From Luteimonas sp. 9C (GTDB taxonomy: Bacteria > Pseudomonadota > Gammaproteobacteria > Xanthomonadales > Xanthomonadaceae): a DNA stretch of 64,000 nucleotides. The notes beneath the pieces were generated by a model that was not told where the DNA came from, did no database searches, and saw only the letters and a list, made by a program, of their open reading frames with translations. Where the stretch lies: positions 277,100 to 341,099 of the forward strand of contig NZ_LR733313.1 of the NCBI RefSeq assembly GCF_902506295.1, in the 5' to 3' direction. Below, in pieces: positions 19,019 through 26,954 of the stretch (position 1 is the first letter of the stretch; each line of letters starts with the position of its first letter). Position numbers and translations under genes: made by a program.

Positions 19019-19582
19019 ATGCGTTTTTCCACCCACTCCGTTTCTTCCGTCTGCCTGCTCGCAGTTGCGTCCGCACTTGCCGCCTGCGCGCCTTCTGCGC
19101 CTTCAACCGACGCATCGGTCGAGTCATCGACCCGTGCAGACCGTGCCGCGTCGACCAGGGCTGCTGCCGAGACGTCGTCGACCGGATCGACTGTCGCGCC
19201 CACATATGACGCACCGTGCGCCTCTCTCGAAAACGGCACCGCGCGCGCTGCAGATACGCCGCCCCGCTCGCATGCATTCGCGTTGCGCGCCGACATCCGC
19301 GCCTGCGTGCACCTGCGCGCGCAGTCGGAGGGCGGTCGCCGCAGCGCGGTCTTCAATCACTATCGCCCCAACGTCCGCTTCCTCGGCACGGATGGCGAGG
19401 CCGTGGCGACGGCGCTGTGTGCGTTGCGATTCGATGCGGAAGGCCCGGTCGAGCCGGGCAGCACGGTCGCCGCGCACCTGAAATGCGAGGCGCCGGTTGC
19501 ACTCGAAGACGGGAGCGCGTTCGTGCTGGTCGAAGGAGGTCGCGATGTCGGCGGTGGCGTAGTGGTGCTGCCGCCCGCCTGA
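19019..19582 (+). CDS. Predicted lipoprotein of unknown function
   Basis: The 187-aa product starts with a lipoprotein signal (SALAAC, Cys about 23), then a Ser/Thr/Ala-rich linker to about residue 60. The remaining domain has four cysteines that could form disulfides (PCASLENG, IRACVHLR, TALCALRF, HLKCEAP). The order and spacing suggest a small periplasmic beta-domain. I do not recognise the family. It is convergent with the feo operon. Confidence 0.65.
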   Translation: MRFSTHSVSSVCLLAVASALAACAPSAPSTDASVESSTRADRAASTRAAAETSSTGSTVAPTYDAPCASLENGTARAADTPPRSHAFALRADIRACVHLRAQSEGGRRSAVFNHYRPNVRFLGTDGEAVATALCALRFDAEGPVEPGSTVAAHLKCEAPVALEDGSAFVLVEGGRDVGGGVVVLPPA

Positions 19583-19598
19583 GAACCCAGCCGGCCGC

Positions 19599-19841
19599 TC
19601 AGCGCCTGGGCGGGCCGCAGCTGTCGCAACCGCCGCATGTGTTCGCCGCGATCGGCACCGGTGCGATGCGCCGGCCCACTGCGCGTATCCACGCCGGCCG
19701 ACCGTCGCGCAGCAGCGGCAACGCGAACGCGATGCGCAGCCGTCGCGCCGCATTCGGCGCCTGCTGCTTCAGTACGACCCACGCGCTGAGCAGCACGGCC
19801 AGCGCGACGACGATGTACTGCAGGAACAGCCCGGCGGTCAT
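19599..19841 (-). CDS. FeoB-associated Cys-tailed membrane protein
   Basis: The 80-aa product has one N-terminal transmembrane helix (LFLQYIVVALAVLLSAWVVL), a basic middle and a C-terminal CGGCDSCG cluster. It starts 10 nt after feoB in the same direction. This matches the small Cys-rich partners found after feoB in many bacteria, which take the place of FeoC and may help FeoB complex assembly or iron sensing. The link to iron uptake is by position. Confidence 0.8.
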   Translation of the reverse strand: MTAGLFLQYIVVALAVLLSAWVVLKQQAPNAARRLRIAFALPLLRDGRPAWIRAVGRRIAPVPIAANTCGGCDSCGPPRR

Positions 19842-19851
19842 CGTCGTCCGC

Positions 19852-21708
19852 TCAGCCTGCGCCCAGCGCGCGGGCGACCTGGTAGGTCACCAGCGATGCG
19901 AGATACGCCAGTGCGAACAGATAACCGGCGTTGATCGCCATCAGTCGCCACGAACCCGTTTCGCGCTTGATCGTCGCCCAGGTGGAGAGACACTGCGGCG
20001 CATAGATGAACCACACGAGCAGCGACAGACCCGTCGCGAGTGACCAGCCGTCGCTGATGATCGGGGTGAGCGCCTGCGCGGCGGCGGTGTCGTCCGCGGC
20101 CGACAGGGCGTAGACGGTGGCCAGCGATGCGACCGCGACCTCGCGCGCGGCGAGTCCCGGAATCAATGCGATGCAGATCTGCCAGTTGAATCCCAGCGGC
20201 GCGAACAGCACGGCCAGCGCGTGGCCGATCCGGCCACCGAAGCTGTACTGGATCGCAGCACCCGTCGCGCCGTCGGGCGGCGCCGGATACGACAGCAGGA
20301 ACCACAGCAGCACCGTCAGCGCGAGGATGATGCCGCCCACGCGCTTGAGGAAAATCATCGCGCGTTCCTTGAGCCCGATCGCGAGGTCGCGCGGGTGCGG
20401 CATGCGGTACGAAGGGAGCTCGAGCAGCAGCGCATGTTCGCGCGTGTCGCGGCGCCACTTCTTCATCACGTACGACACCGCCAGCGCACTGAGAATACCG
20501 GCCGCATACAGCGCGAACAGCACCAGTCCCTGCAGGTTCAACGCGCCCCAGACCTGTTGCTGCGGGATGAACGCGCCGATCAGCAGCGCGTACACCGGCA
20601 GACGCGCCGAGCAGGTCATCAGCGGCGCGACCATGATCGTCGCCAGCCGGTCGCGGGGATCCTGGATCGAACGCGTCGCCATGATGCCGGGGATCGCGCA
20701 GGCGAAGCTCGACAGCAGCGGGATGAAGGAACGCCCCGACAGCCCCGCGCCCTTCATCACCCGGTCCAGCAGGAAGGCCGCGCGCGGCAGATATCCCGAC
20801 TCTTCGAGCGCCAGGATGAAGAGGAACAGGATCAGGATCTGTGGCAGGAACACGATCACGCCGCCGAGGCCGGCGATGATGCCGTCGGCCAGCAGGCTGG
20901 TCAGCGGACCCGGCGGCAGCGTCGTCGAGACCCACGCGCCGAGCGCGGACGTGCCGGCATCGATCAGGTCCATCACCGGCGCAGCCCACGCGTACACCGC
21001 CTGGAAAATCAGGAACATGATCGTCGCCAGCGCCAGCAGACCGAACACCGGATGCAGCAGCCAGCGGTCGAGCGCGTCGTCGATGCGCGCGGTGGGACGC
21101 GGCATCGTCACCGCGCCCGCGAGCAGCGCACGCGTTTCGGCATGCAGGTCACCATCGGCACTGGCTGCGGGCGGCACGTGCGGATGCGCCGCAATCTCGG
21201 CCAGCCGGGCAAGCAGCGCCTGCGCGCCGTCGCGCCGGATCGCCACGGTCTCGACCACGGGCACGCCGAGCTTGGCCTCCAGTGCCGCGCGATCGATGAC
21301 GATGCCGCGGCGCTGGGCGGCGTCGGCCATGTTCAACGCCACCACCATCGGGACGCCGAGCGTGCGCAGCTCCAGCACGAAGCGCAGGTGCAGCCGCAGG
21401 TTGGTCGCATCGACCACGCACACCAGCACGTCGGGGGCAGGCTCGCCGGGATAGAACCCGCGGCACAGGTCACGGGTGATCGCCTCGTCCAGGCTCGCCG
21501 GCTGCAGGCTGTAGGCTCCGGGCAGATCCAGCAGCGCCCAGCCCTCCCCGTTGGGCCCGTGCATGCGCCCTTCCTTGCGTTCCACGGTCACGCCGGCGTA
21601 GTTGGCGACCTTCTGCCGGCTGCCGGTGAGCAGGTTGAACAGCGCCGTCTTGCCCGCATTGGGGCTGCCGACCAAGGCGAAACGGGGCGTTGCGATCGCA
21701 GTGCTCAT
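19852..21708 (-). CDS. feoB: Ferrous iron transporter FeoB
   Basis: FeoB imports Fe(II) across the inner membrane. The N-terminal G-domain shows G1 GSPNAGKT (14-21), G3 DLPG (61-64) and G4 NMAD. It is followed by a short helical spacer and a membrane domain with many hydrophobic segments, including LPQILILFLFILALEESGYL and the conserved GCSxP-equivalent region (ACAIPGIM). The length of 618 aa is shorter than the E. coli protein (about 770) but within the family range. The ATG overlaps the feoA stop as ATGA, so the start is firm. Confidence 0.95.
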   Translation of the reverse strand: MSTAIATPRFALVGSPNAGKTALFNLLTGSRQKVANYAGVTVERKEGRMHGPNGEGWALLDLPGAYSLQPASLDEAITRDLCRGFYPGEPAPDVLVCVVDATNLRLHLRFVLELRTLGVPMVVALNMADAAQRRGIVIDRAALEAKLGVPVVETVAIRRDGAQALLARLAEIAAHPHVPPAASADGDLHAETRALLAGAVTMPRPTARIDDALDRWLLHPVFGLLALATIMFLIFQAVYAWAAPVMDLIDAGTSALGAWVSTTLPPGPLTSLLADGIIAGLGGVIVFLPQILILFLFILALEESGYLPRAAFLLDRVMKGAGLSGRSFIPLLSSFACAIPGIMATRSIQDPRDRLATIMVAPLMTCSARLPVYALLIGAFIPQQQVWGALNLQGLVLFALYAAGILSALAVSYVMKKWRRDTREHALLLELPSYRMPHPRDLAIGLKERAMIFLKRVGGIILALTVLLWFLLSYPAPPDGATGAAIQYSFGGRIGHALAVLFAPLGFNWQICIALIPGLAAREVAVASLATVYALSAADDTAAAQALTPIISDGWSLATGLSLLVWFIYAPQCLSTWATIKRETGSWRLMAINAGYLFALAYLASLVTYQVARALGAG

Positions 21709-21950
21709 GCGGCCGGCGCCAGGCAGACCCGCACGCGCGCGGCCTCGCTGCGGCGCAGTGCGAAGCGGGTATAGCCCACCTGCACCAGCAGGGGATCGCC
21801 GCCGAACGGGCCCGCCGCCATCACTTCCACCGCCTCGCCGGGCACGAAACCCAGCTCTCCGAGCCGCCGCGCGATGGGATCGACAGCGCCGACCGCCTCG
21901 ATGTCTTCGACGAGGGCGGGCGTACGACGTGGCAACTGGCTGAGGTTCAC
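21705..21950 (-). CDS. feoA: FeoA, SH3-like partner of FeoB
   Basis: This 81-aa cytoplasmic protein has the SH3-fold pattern RRLGELGFVPGEAVEVMA, then a beta strand with YTRFALRRSEAARVRV. FeoA is required for FeoB function. It is the first gene of feoA-feoB-Cys-tail, with a 4-bp overlap into feoB. The 292-bp spacer to the divergent signalling gene must carry its promoter; a Fur box was not recognised by eye. Confidence 0.93.
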   Translation of the reverse strand: MNLSQLPRRTPALVEDIEAVGAVDPIARRLGELGFVPGEAVEVMAAGPFGGDPLLVQVGYTRFALRRSEAARVRVCLAPAA

Positions 21951-22242
21951 GGGGCGATCTGGTATCGAGAATGGTTCGCAATTCTACGCCCCACGGGCGT
22001 GCGGTGGCGGGATGTGCGCCGAGGCGTTGCGGATCCAGTGCGTTCCAACGGTGCCCCGGCCGATGCGCGGTGGCCGATCGGTCCGGGATCGGCCGTTCTC
22101 TGCACGACATGGACTCCCACGACATCCGGTTGGGCGAGACGCGCGCGTCGGACCGGGCGTTCCCTGTCTGGACGCCGTCACGCGACAGCGCTAAAACGGA
22201 GGCCACTCCTCCCGGTTTCGGACAGGCGCTGGCGCCGCGTAC

Positions 22243-24819
22243 ATGACGCACCCATCGGGCTCGGGTACCACCGCACTGCTGGAGCGCCAGGCGCAAGCGC
22301 TGGCGCTGCCCGACGCGCTCTCCCTGGCCGCGGACGATTCCGACCTGCCGGCCGACGTACGCGCCCTGCTCGCCCGGGCACGCGATGCGCTGGCGGCGAC
22401 GCGCGCAGAGGCCGACGCCGCGGCGTTGCGGTATCACGCCCTGTTCGACGCCGTGCCCGACCCGGTCAGCATCCTCGACGCGGGGGGCATCGTGCTCGAC
22501 CTCAACCGCGCCGGCGAGCAGGCCTACGGCCGGCCGCGCACGGACATCGTCGGCCAGCCGATCGAGGTGCTGAATCCGGATCTCCCGCGCGACCATCTCG
22601 CCCCGGTCTGGGACGCGGTCAACCGCGGCCGCACCTACGTCATCGAAGTCACCAACATGCGCGGCGACGGCTCGCGCTTCCCGGTCGAGGTACACACCGC
22701 AGGCTTCGAACACGACGGCCAGCCCTGCCTCGTCGCGGTGGCACGCGATCTGAGCGAGCGCCGCGAGGCCGAGGTGCGCTATCGCGAACTGATGGACGTC
22801 ATGGACCGGGGCATCGCGATCCACGACGTCGCCGGCCGCTTCGTCTACGGCAATCCGGCGGCCCTGCGCCTGCTCGGCATCCGCCAGGGCACCTCGCTCG
22901 GCGACACGTCCAACCTCGGTGACTGGGTCGCGATCGGGCCCGACGGCAACGAGATGCCGTGGGATGCGCTGCCGCCGGTGCGGGCGCTGCGCGACGGCCG
23001 CATCGTCGAGAGCACGCTGGTGGGTCTCTACCACCGCATGCGCCGCGAGCTGTACTGGCTGACGGTCACCGCGGTGCCGCAATACCCGCCGGGCGGTGAT
23101 CGGCCGCACCAGGTGCTGTCGCTGTTCTCCGACGTCAGTGCGCTCAAGCGCGACAGCGCGATGTTCGACCGGGTGCAGGCGCTGGCGCACATCGGGGGCT
23201 GGGAACTCGACTGCGCCACCGACCGGCTGTACCTGACCGCCGAGGCGGCGCAGATCCTCGATCGCGCACAGCCTCCCGCGACGATGGAAGCGCTGGTCGC
23301 GCTGCTGCTGCCGGCCGACCGCGGCCGGTTGCGCGACGCGCTCGGCGCGGCCCTGCTCGACGCGGCCGGCTTCGATCTCGAACTGCAGGGCGTGCGCAGC
23401 GACGGCAGCACGTTCTGGGTGCGCGCGATCGGCGGCCCGCGCCAGGGCGATCCAGCGACCTCCCGGCTGACCGGCACGCTGCAGGACATCGCCCGCGACA
23501 AGCACGACGAGGCGATCCTGCGGGCGCAGGCGCGCACCGATCCGCTGACCGGCCTGCTCAACCGCGATGCGATCCTGTGCGAGCTGGAAGCGCGGATGGC
23601 CGACCCCGCCCGTGCGGGCGTGGCCGTGCTGTACATCGATCTCGACCGGTTCAAGTTCGTCAACGACGCCCTGGGGCACGGCGCCGGCGACGAACTGCTG
23701 ATCGCGGCCGCGCATCGCATCCGCCAGGCCGTCGGAGCGGCGGGCCACATTGCGCGCTTCGGCGGCGACGAGTTCCTGGTGATCTGCGATGCCGGCGCCG
23801 GCGCCAGCCATGCCGAACGGGTGGCGAATGCCATCCTCGACGGATTCGGCGACGGGTTCCGCTTCGACAAGGAGGAGTTCTCGATCACCGCCAGCATCGG
23901 GATCGCGCGTGCACCCGAGGACGGCGACCGGCCGCAGACGCTGATCCAGAACGCCGACGCCGCGATGTACGAGAGCAAGCGGCGCATCCGCAACGGCTGG
24001 CAGCTGTTCACCCCGGCGCTGGCGCAGAGCCAGCAGGACCGGCTGCGGGTGGAGACGCACCTGCGCCGCGCGATCGACAACGACGAGTTCCATCTCGTCT
24101 ACCAGCCGCAGGTCGACCTGCGCAGCCGGCGCGTGATCGCCGCCGAAGCGCTGATCCGCTGGCGCAACCGGCAACTGGGCGAGATGCGGCCCGATCATTT
24201 CATCGACCATGCCGAGAGCACCGGCGACATCGTCCGTATCGGCGCCTGGGTGTTGCGCGAGGCCTGCCGCCAGACCGCGGCATGGCGCGATGCCGGGCTG
24301 GGCATCGTGCGCGTGGCGGTGAACGTGTCCTACCGGCAGTTCCTCGGCGACGAACTCGCCGCCAACGTCCGCGCCGTGCTCGCCGAGTTCGCCTTGCCGG
24401 GCAGCGCACTGGAACTCGAATTCACCGAACGGGTGCTGATCGAGGACGCCCCCGACACCGTGCGCACGTTCGCCGCGCTGCGCGACATGGGCGTGCTGCT
24501 GAGCATCGACGATTTCGGCGAGGGCTACAGCGGCCTGAACTATCTACGGCGGCTCCCGATCCACGGGCTCAAGCTCAGCCAGCTGTTCGTCGGCGGCGTG
24601 CCCGGCGACCGCTCCGACGTCGCCGTCTGCCAGGCCGTCGCTGGCATCGCCCGGAGTCTGGGCCTGGGGCTGGTGGCCGAAGGCGTGGAGTCGGAAGCGC
24701 AGCGGCGGTTCCTGCTGGATCTGGGAGTGCCGGTCGGCCAGGGCTTCCTGTTCGCGCCGGGCCTGTCGCCCGACGAATTCGCGCGACACCTGCAGGGCGG
24801 GCCGGGCCCAACGGTCTGA
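22243..24819 (+). CDS. PAS-GGDEF-EAL cyclic-di-GMP signalling protein
   Basis: The 858-aa soluble protein has PAS-like sensor segments (about 65-180, 185-300 and 310-425), a GGDEF domain with RFGGDEF intact (507-511), and an EAL domain (E635-ALIRW). Together these can make and degrade cyclic di-GMP. The cyclase has no RxxD inhibitory site at the usual spacing. In the EAL domain the first Glu, VNVS, ELEFTE, DDFGEGYSGL, Lys777, AEGVES and QGFLF are present, but the Asp of the usual KID motif is Ser779. Phosphodiesterase activity is therefore uncertain. No membrane segment is seen, so signals are probably cytoplasmic. It is divergent from feoA. Confidence 0.9.
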   Translation: MTHPSGSGTTALLERQAQALALPDALSLAADDSDLPADVRALLARARDALAATRAEADAAALRYHALFDAVPDPVSILDAGGIVLDLNRAGEQAYGRPRTDIVGQPIEVLNPDLPRDHLAPVWDAVNRGRTYVIEVTNMRGDGSRFPVEVHTAGFEHDGQPCLVAVARDLSERREAEVRYRELMDVMDRGIAIHDVAGRFVYGNPAALRLLGIRQGTSLGDTSNLGDWVAIGPDGNEMPWDALPPVRALRDGRIVESTLVGLYHRMRRELYWLTVTAVPQYPPGGDRPHQVLSLFSDVSALKRDSAMFDRVQALAHIGGWELDCATDRLYLTAEAAQILDRAQPPATMEALVALLLPADRGRLRDALGAALLDAAGFDLELQGVRSDGSTFWVRAIGGPRQGDPATSRLTGTLQDIARDKHDEAILRAQARTDPLTGLLNRDAILCELEARMADPARAGVAVLYIDLDRFKFVNDALGHGAGDELLIAAAHRIRQAVGAAGHIARFGGDEFLVICDAGAGASHAERVANAILDGFGDGFRFDKEEFSITASIGIARAPEDGDRPQTLIQNADAAMYESKRRIRNGWQLFTPALAQSQQDRLRVETHLRRAIDNDEFHLVYQPQVDLRSRRVIAAEALIRWRNRQLGEMRPDHFIDHAESTGDIVRIGAWVLREACRQTAAWRDAGLGIVRVAVNVSYRQFLGDELAANVRAVLAEFALPGSALELEFTERVLIEDAPDTVRTFAALRDMGVLLSIDDFGEGYSGLNYLRRLPIHGLKLSQLFVGGVPGDRSDVAVCQAVAGIARSLGLGLVAEGVESEAQRRFLLDLGVPVGQGFLFAPGLSPDEFARHLQGGPGPTV

Positions 24820-24850
24820 ACGCGCGCGCCGGCGCGCGGGGCCGGCCGGT

Positions 24851-24856
24851 TAAACT
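24851..24856 (+). promoter_or_regulatory. Putative -10 box of SDR operon
   Basis: TAAACT 27 nt before the ATG at 24884 allows a leader of about 20 nt that includes an AAGGAT ribosome site. The same hexamer occurs in the duplicated element near the right window end. Confidence 0.5.
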
Positions 24857-24883
24857 GCGGGTTTTCCGTCCAAGGATCCGCAC

Positions 24884-25654
24884 ATGACGCCCGATTCCGT
24901 CCGCGCCCTCATCACCGGTGGTGTTTCCGGCCTCGGCCTCGCCGTCGCCCGCCACCTCGTCGCCGGCGGCGGCAAGGTCGCGCTGTTCGACGTCAACGAC
25001 GACAAGGGCGCCGAAGCGGTGGCCGCGCTCGGCGAGACCAATGCGCGCTATCTGCGCACCGATGTCACCGACGAAGCGGGCGTGGTCGCGAACGTCGACG
25101 CCGCGCGTGAATTCCTCGGCGGGCTCAACGTCGCCGTGAACTGCGCCGGCATCCTCGGCGCCGGCCGCGTGCTGGGCCGCGAGGCGCCGATGCCGCTGGA
25201 GACCTTCAGCCGCACGGTGATGGTGAACCTCGTCGGCAGCTTCAACGTGGCCAAGGCCGCAGCGGCCGCCATGCAGGGCAACGCGCCCGGCGAAGACGGC
25301 GAGCGCGGCGTGATCGTCAATACCGCGTCGGTGGCGGCGTATGACGGCCAGATCGGCCAGGCCGCGTATTCGGCGTCCAAGGGCGGTGTGGTCGGCATGA
25401 CCCTGCCGATGGCGCGCGAACTCGCGCGTTTCGGCATTCGCGTCAATACGATCGCGCCGGGCATCTTCTGGACGCCGATGGTCGATGGCATGCCGGACGA
25501 GGTGCAGCAGTCGCTGTCGGCTTCGATTCCGTTCCCGTCGCGTCTGGGCCGTCCCGATGAATTCGCCGATCTCGTCGCCTACATCGTCGGCAACCGCTAC
25601 ATCAACGGCGAGACCATCCGTCTCGACGGTGCGGTGCGTCTCGCGCCGAAGTGA
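24884..25654 (+). CDS. SDR, 3-hydroxyacyl-CoA dehydrogenase type 2 (HSD10-like)
   Basis: The 256-aa protein is a classical short-chain dehydrogenase: cofactor motif TGGVSGLG, NCAGI, and the catalytic Tyr162-Ser-Ala-Ser-Lys166. The RVNTIAPGIFWTPM and INGETIRLDGAVRLAPK segments resemble HSD17B10-type enzymes, which oxidise 2-methyl-3-hydroxybutyryl-CoA in isoleucine breakdown and other short 3-hydroxyacyl-CoAs. NAD is the likely cofactor, since Asp follows the second beta strand (LFDVND). It is the first gene of a three-gene overlapping operon. Confidence 0.88.
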   Translation: MTPDSVRALITGGVSGLGLAVARHLVAGGGKVALFDVNDDKGAEAVAALGETNARYLRTDVTDEAGVVANVDAAREFLGGLNVAVNCAGILGAGRVLGREAPMPLETFSRTVMVNLVGSFNVAKAAAAAMQGNAPGEDGERGVIVNTASVAAYDGQIGQAAYSASKGGVVGMTLPMARELARFGIRVNTIAPGIFWTPMVDGMPDEVQQSLSASIPFPSRLGRPDEFADLVAYIVGNRYINGETIRLDGAVRLAPK

Positions 25655-26235
25655 TGCGTCGCGCCGTTTCCACGTCGGTGATCGCCTGCACGCTGGCTGC
25701 ACTGCTGTGCGGCCCGCACGCGCTCGCGCGTGAAACGGCGCCCACCGCGCTCGCCCGCGCGCTCGCGCCGGCGGGCTACACCGCGGTGCCGATGACGCGA
25801 CACGGCGATGCGCATCTGACGGTGTCGGTGCGCATCAATGACGTCGCCGGCACCTTCATTCTCGACACCGGCGCCGGCCGCACGGTCATCGATCGCGCCG
25901 CGCAATCGCGCTTCGACCAGGGGCGGGCGACGCGTGCGGGAGGCCGGGCGACCGGCGCCGGTGGCAGCGGCATGGCCATCCGCGCCCTGCCCGGCAACCG
26001 CCTGCGCATCGGCGATTACCGCGACGATGCGTTCACCGTGCATTTCCTCGCGCTCGACCACGTCAACGCGGCGTTCTCGCAACGCGGCGAAGCGCCGGTC
26101 GACGGCGTGATCGGCGCCGACATCCTCGAACGCGGCGGCGCCGTGATCGACTATCCCAACCTGCGGCTCTATCTCCGCACTCCGGCTGCCGCGCAACCGG
26201 CAGCGTCCTCACCATCGAGCAACGAACAACGATGA
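25654..26235 (+). CDS. Secreted retropepsin-like aspartyl protease
   Basis: An ATG overlapping the SDR stop (TGATG) starts a 193-aa protein with an N-terminal signal peptide ending near ALARE. One catalytic motif, [13 protein letters not shown], and a second conserved stretch, DGVIGADIL, fit single-domain retropepsin-like proteases that act as dimers. The C-terminus is a short disordered tail. The substrate is unknown. Its stop overlaps the efpL start by 4 bp, so it is co-expressed with the SDR and efpL. Confidence 0.82.
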   Translation: MRRAVSTSVIACTLAALLCGPHALARETAPTALARALAPAGYTAVPMTRHGDAHLTVSVRINDVAGTFILDTGAGRTVIDRAAQSRFDQGRATRAGGRATGAGGSGMAIRALPGNRLRIGDYRDDAFTVHFLALDHVNAAFSQRGEAPVDGVIGADILERGGAVIDYPNLRLYLRTPAAAQPAASSPSSNEQR

Positions 26236-26798
26236 AAGCCTACGACGTCAAGAAAGGAAACGTGATCGAGCACAACGGCACCGTCTACCAGGTGCGTGAC
26301 ATCGAGCGCAGCGCGCCGCAGGGTCGCGGCGGCGGGCTCAAGATGCGCTTCACGCTCTACAGCGTGCCGGGCGGCAACAAGTTCGACCTCAACATCGGCG
26401 GCGACGACGATCTGAAGGAAGTCGAGCTGCAGCGCCGGCAGGCGACGTTCTCGTACAAGGACGGCGAGGCGTTCGTGTTCATGGATGACGAGGACTACAC
26501 GCCCTACACCCTGGACGCCGACGTGGTGGGCGAGGCCAGCGGTTACATCACCGACGCGCTGTCGGGCTGCTACGTGCAGATCATCGACGAACAGCCCGTC
26601 GGCCTGCAGCTGCCGCCCAGCGTGGTGCTGGAAGTGATCGAGACGCCGCCCGAGCTCAAGGGTGGAACCGCGACCAAGCGTCCGAAACCGGCCAGGCTCA
26701 ACACCGGCATCGAGATCCAGGTGCCGGAGTACATCAGCAACGGCGAGCGGATTCTGGTCAGCACCAGTACCGGCGAGTTCGGCGGTCGCGCGGACTGA
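26232..26798 (+). CDS. efpL: Elongation factor P-like protein EfpL (YeiP)
   Basis: EfpL rescues ribosomes stalled at difficult motifs, including polyproline. The 188-aa protein has the three-domain EF-P architecture, and the tip of domain I reads [14 protein letters not shown] with Arg32 where EF-P carries its modified Lys. The extended Gly-rich loop is the signature separating EfpL from canonical EF-P and implies no post-translational modification. It is expressed from the SDR-protease operon, its ATG overlapping the protease stop. Confidence 0.93.
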   Translation: MKAYDVKKGNVIEHNGTVYQVRDIERSAPQGRGGGLKMRFTLYSVPGGNKFDLNIGGDDDLKEVELQRRQATFSYKDGEAFVFMDDEDYTPYTLDADVVGEASGYITDALSGCYVQIIDEQPVGLQLPPSVVLEVIETPPELKGGTATKRPKPARLNTGIEIQVPEYISNGERILVSTSTGEFGGRAD

Positions 26799-26811
26799 AG
26801 ACGCGCTGCGG

Positions 26812-26837
26812 CGGCGCGCTGCAGAGACAGCGCGCCG
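26812..26837 (+). terminator. Hairpin after efpL
   Basis: A 10-bp perfect stem CGGCGCGCTG/CAGCGCGCCG with loop CAGAGA is followed by TTGTTC. It probably ends the SDR-protease-efpL transcript. Confidence 0.65.
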
Positions 26838-26910
26838 TTGTTCCGCGAACGACGCGCGTGCGCGTGGCTGTTTGCGAGCGCGACCCAACCCTGCAAACGG
26901 CATGATGCGC

Positions 26911-26945
26911 CTTCGTAGGATGGGTAGAGCGCAGCGAAACCCATC
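26911..26945. repeat. Short palindromic interspersed repeat
   Basis: GATGGGT (26919-26925) and ACCCATC (26939-26945) flank AGAGCGCAGCGAA. The form CGTAGGATGGGTAGAGCGCA is familiar to me as an interspersed element in several proteobacteria including xanthomonads; this is from memory. It sits between two convergent genes and could act as a weak terminator for the DUF4105 gene. Confidence 0.55.
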
Positions 26946-26954
26946 GCCGATCGC

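Noticed and set aside
21709..24210. Extension of the feoB frame across the signalling gene
   Set aside because: FeoB begins with its G-domain at 21708, in an ATGA overlap with feoA. The upstream part is antisense to the PAS-GGDEF-EAL gene.
24822..24838. A GC-only palindrome after the PAS-GGDEF-EAL gene considered as a terminator
   Set aside because: The palindrome has no loop or T-run, and short GC palindromes are common here; not supportable as a terminator.
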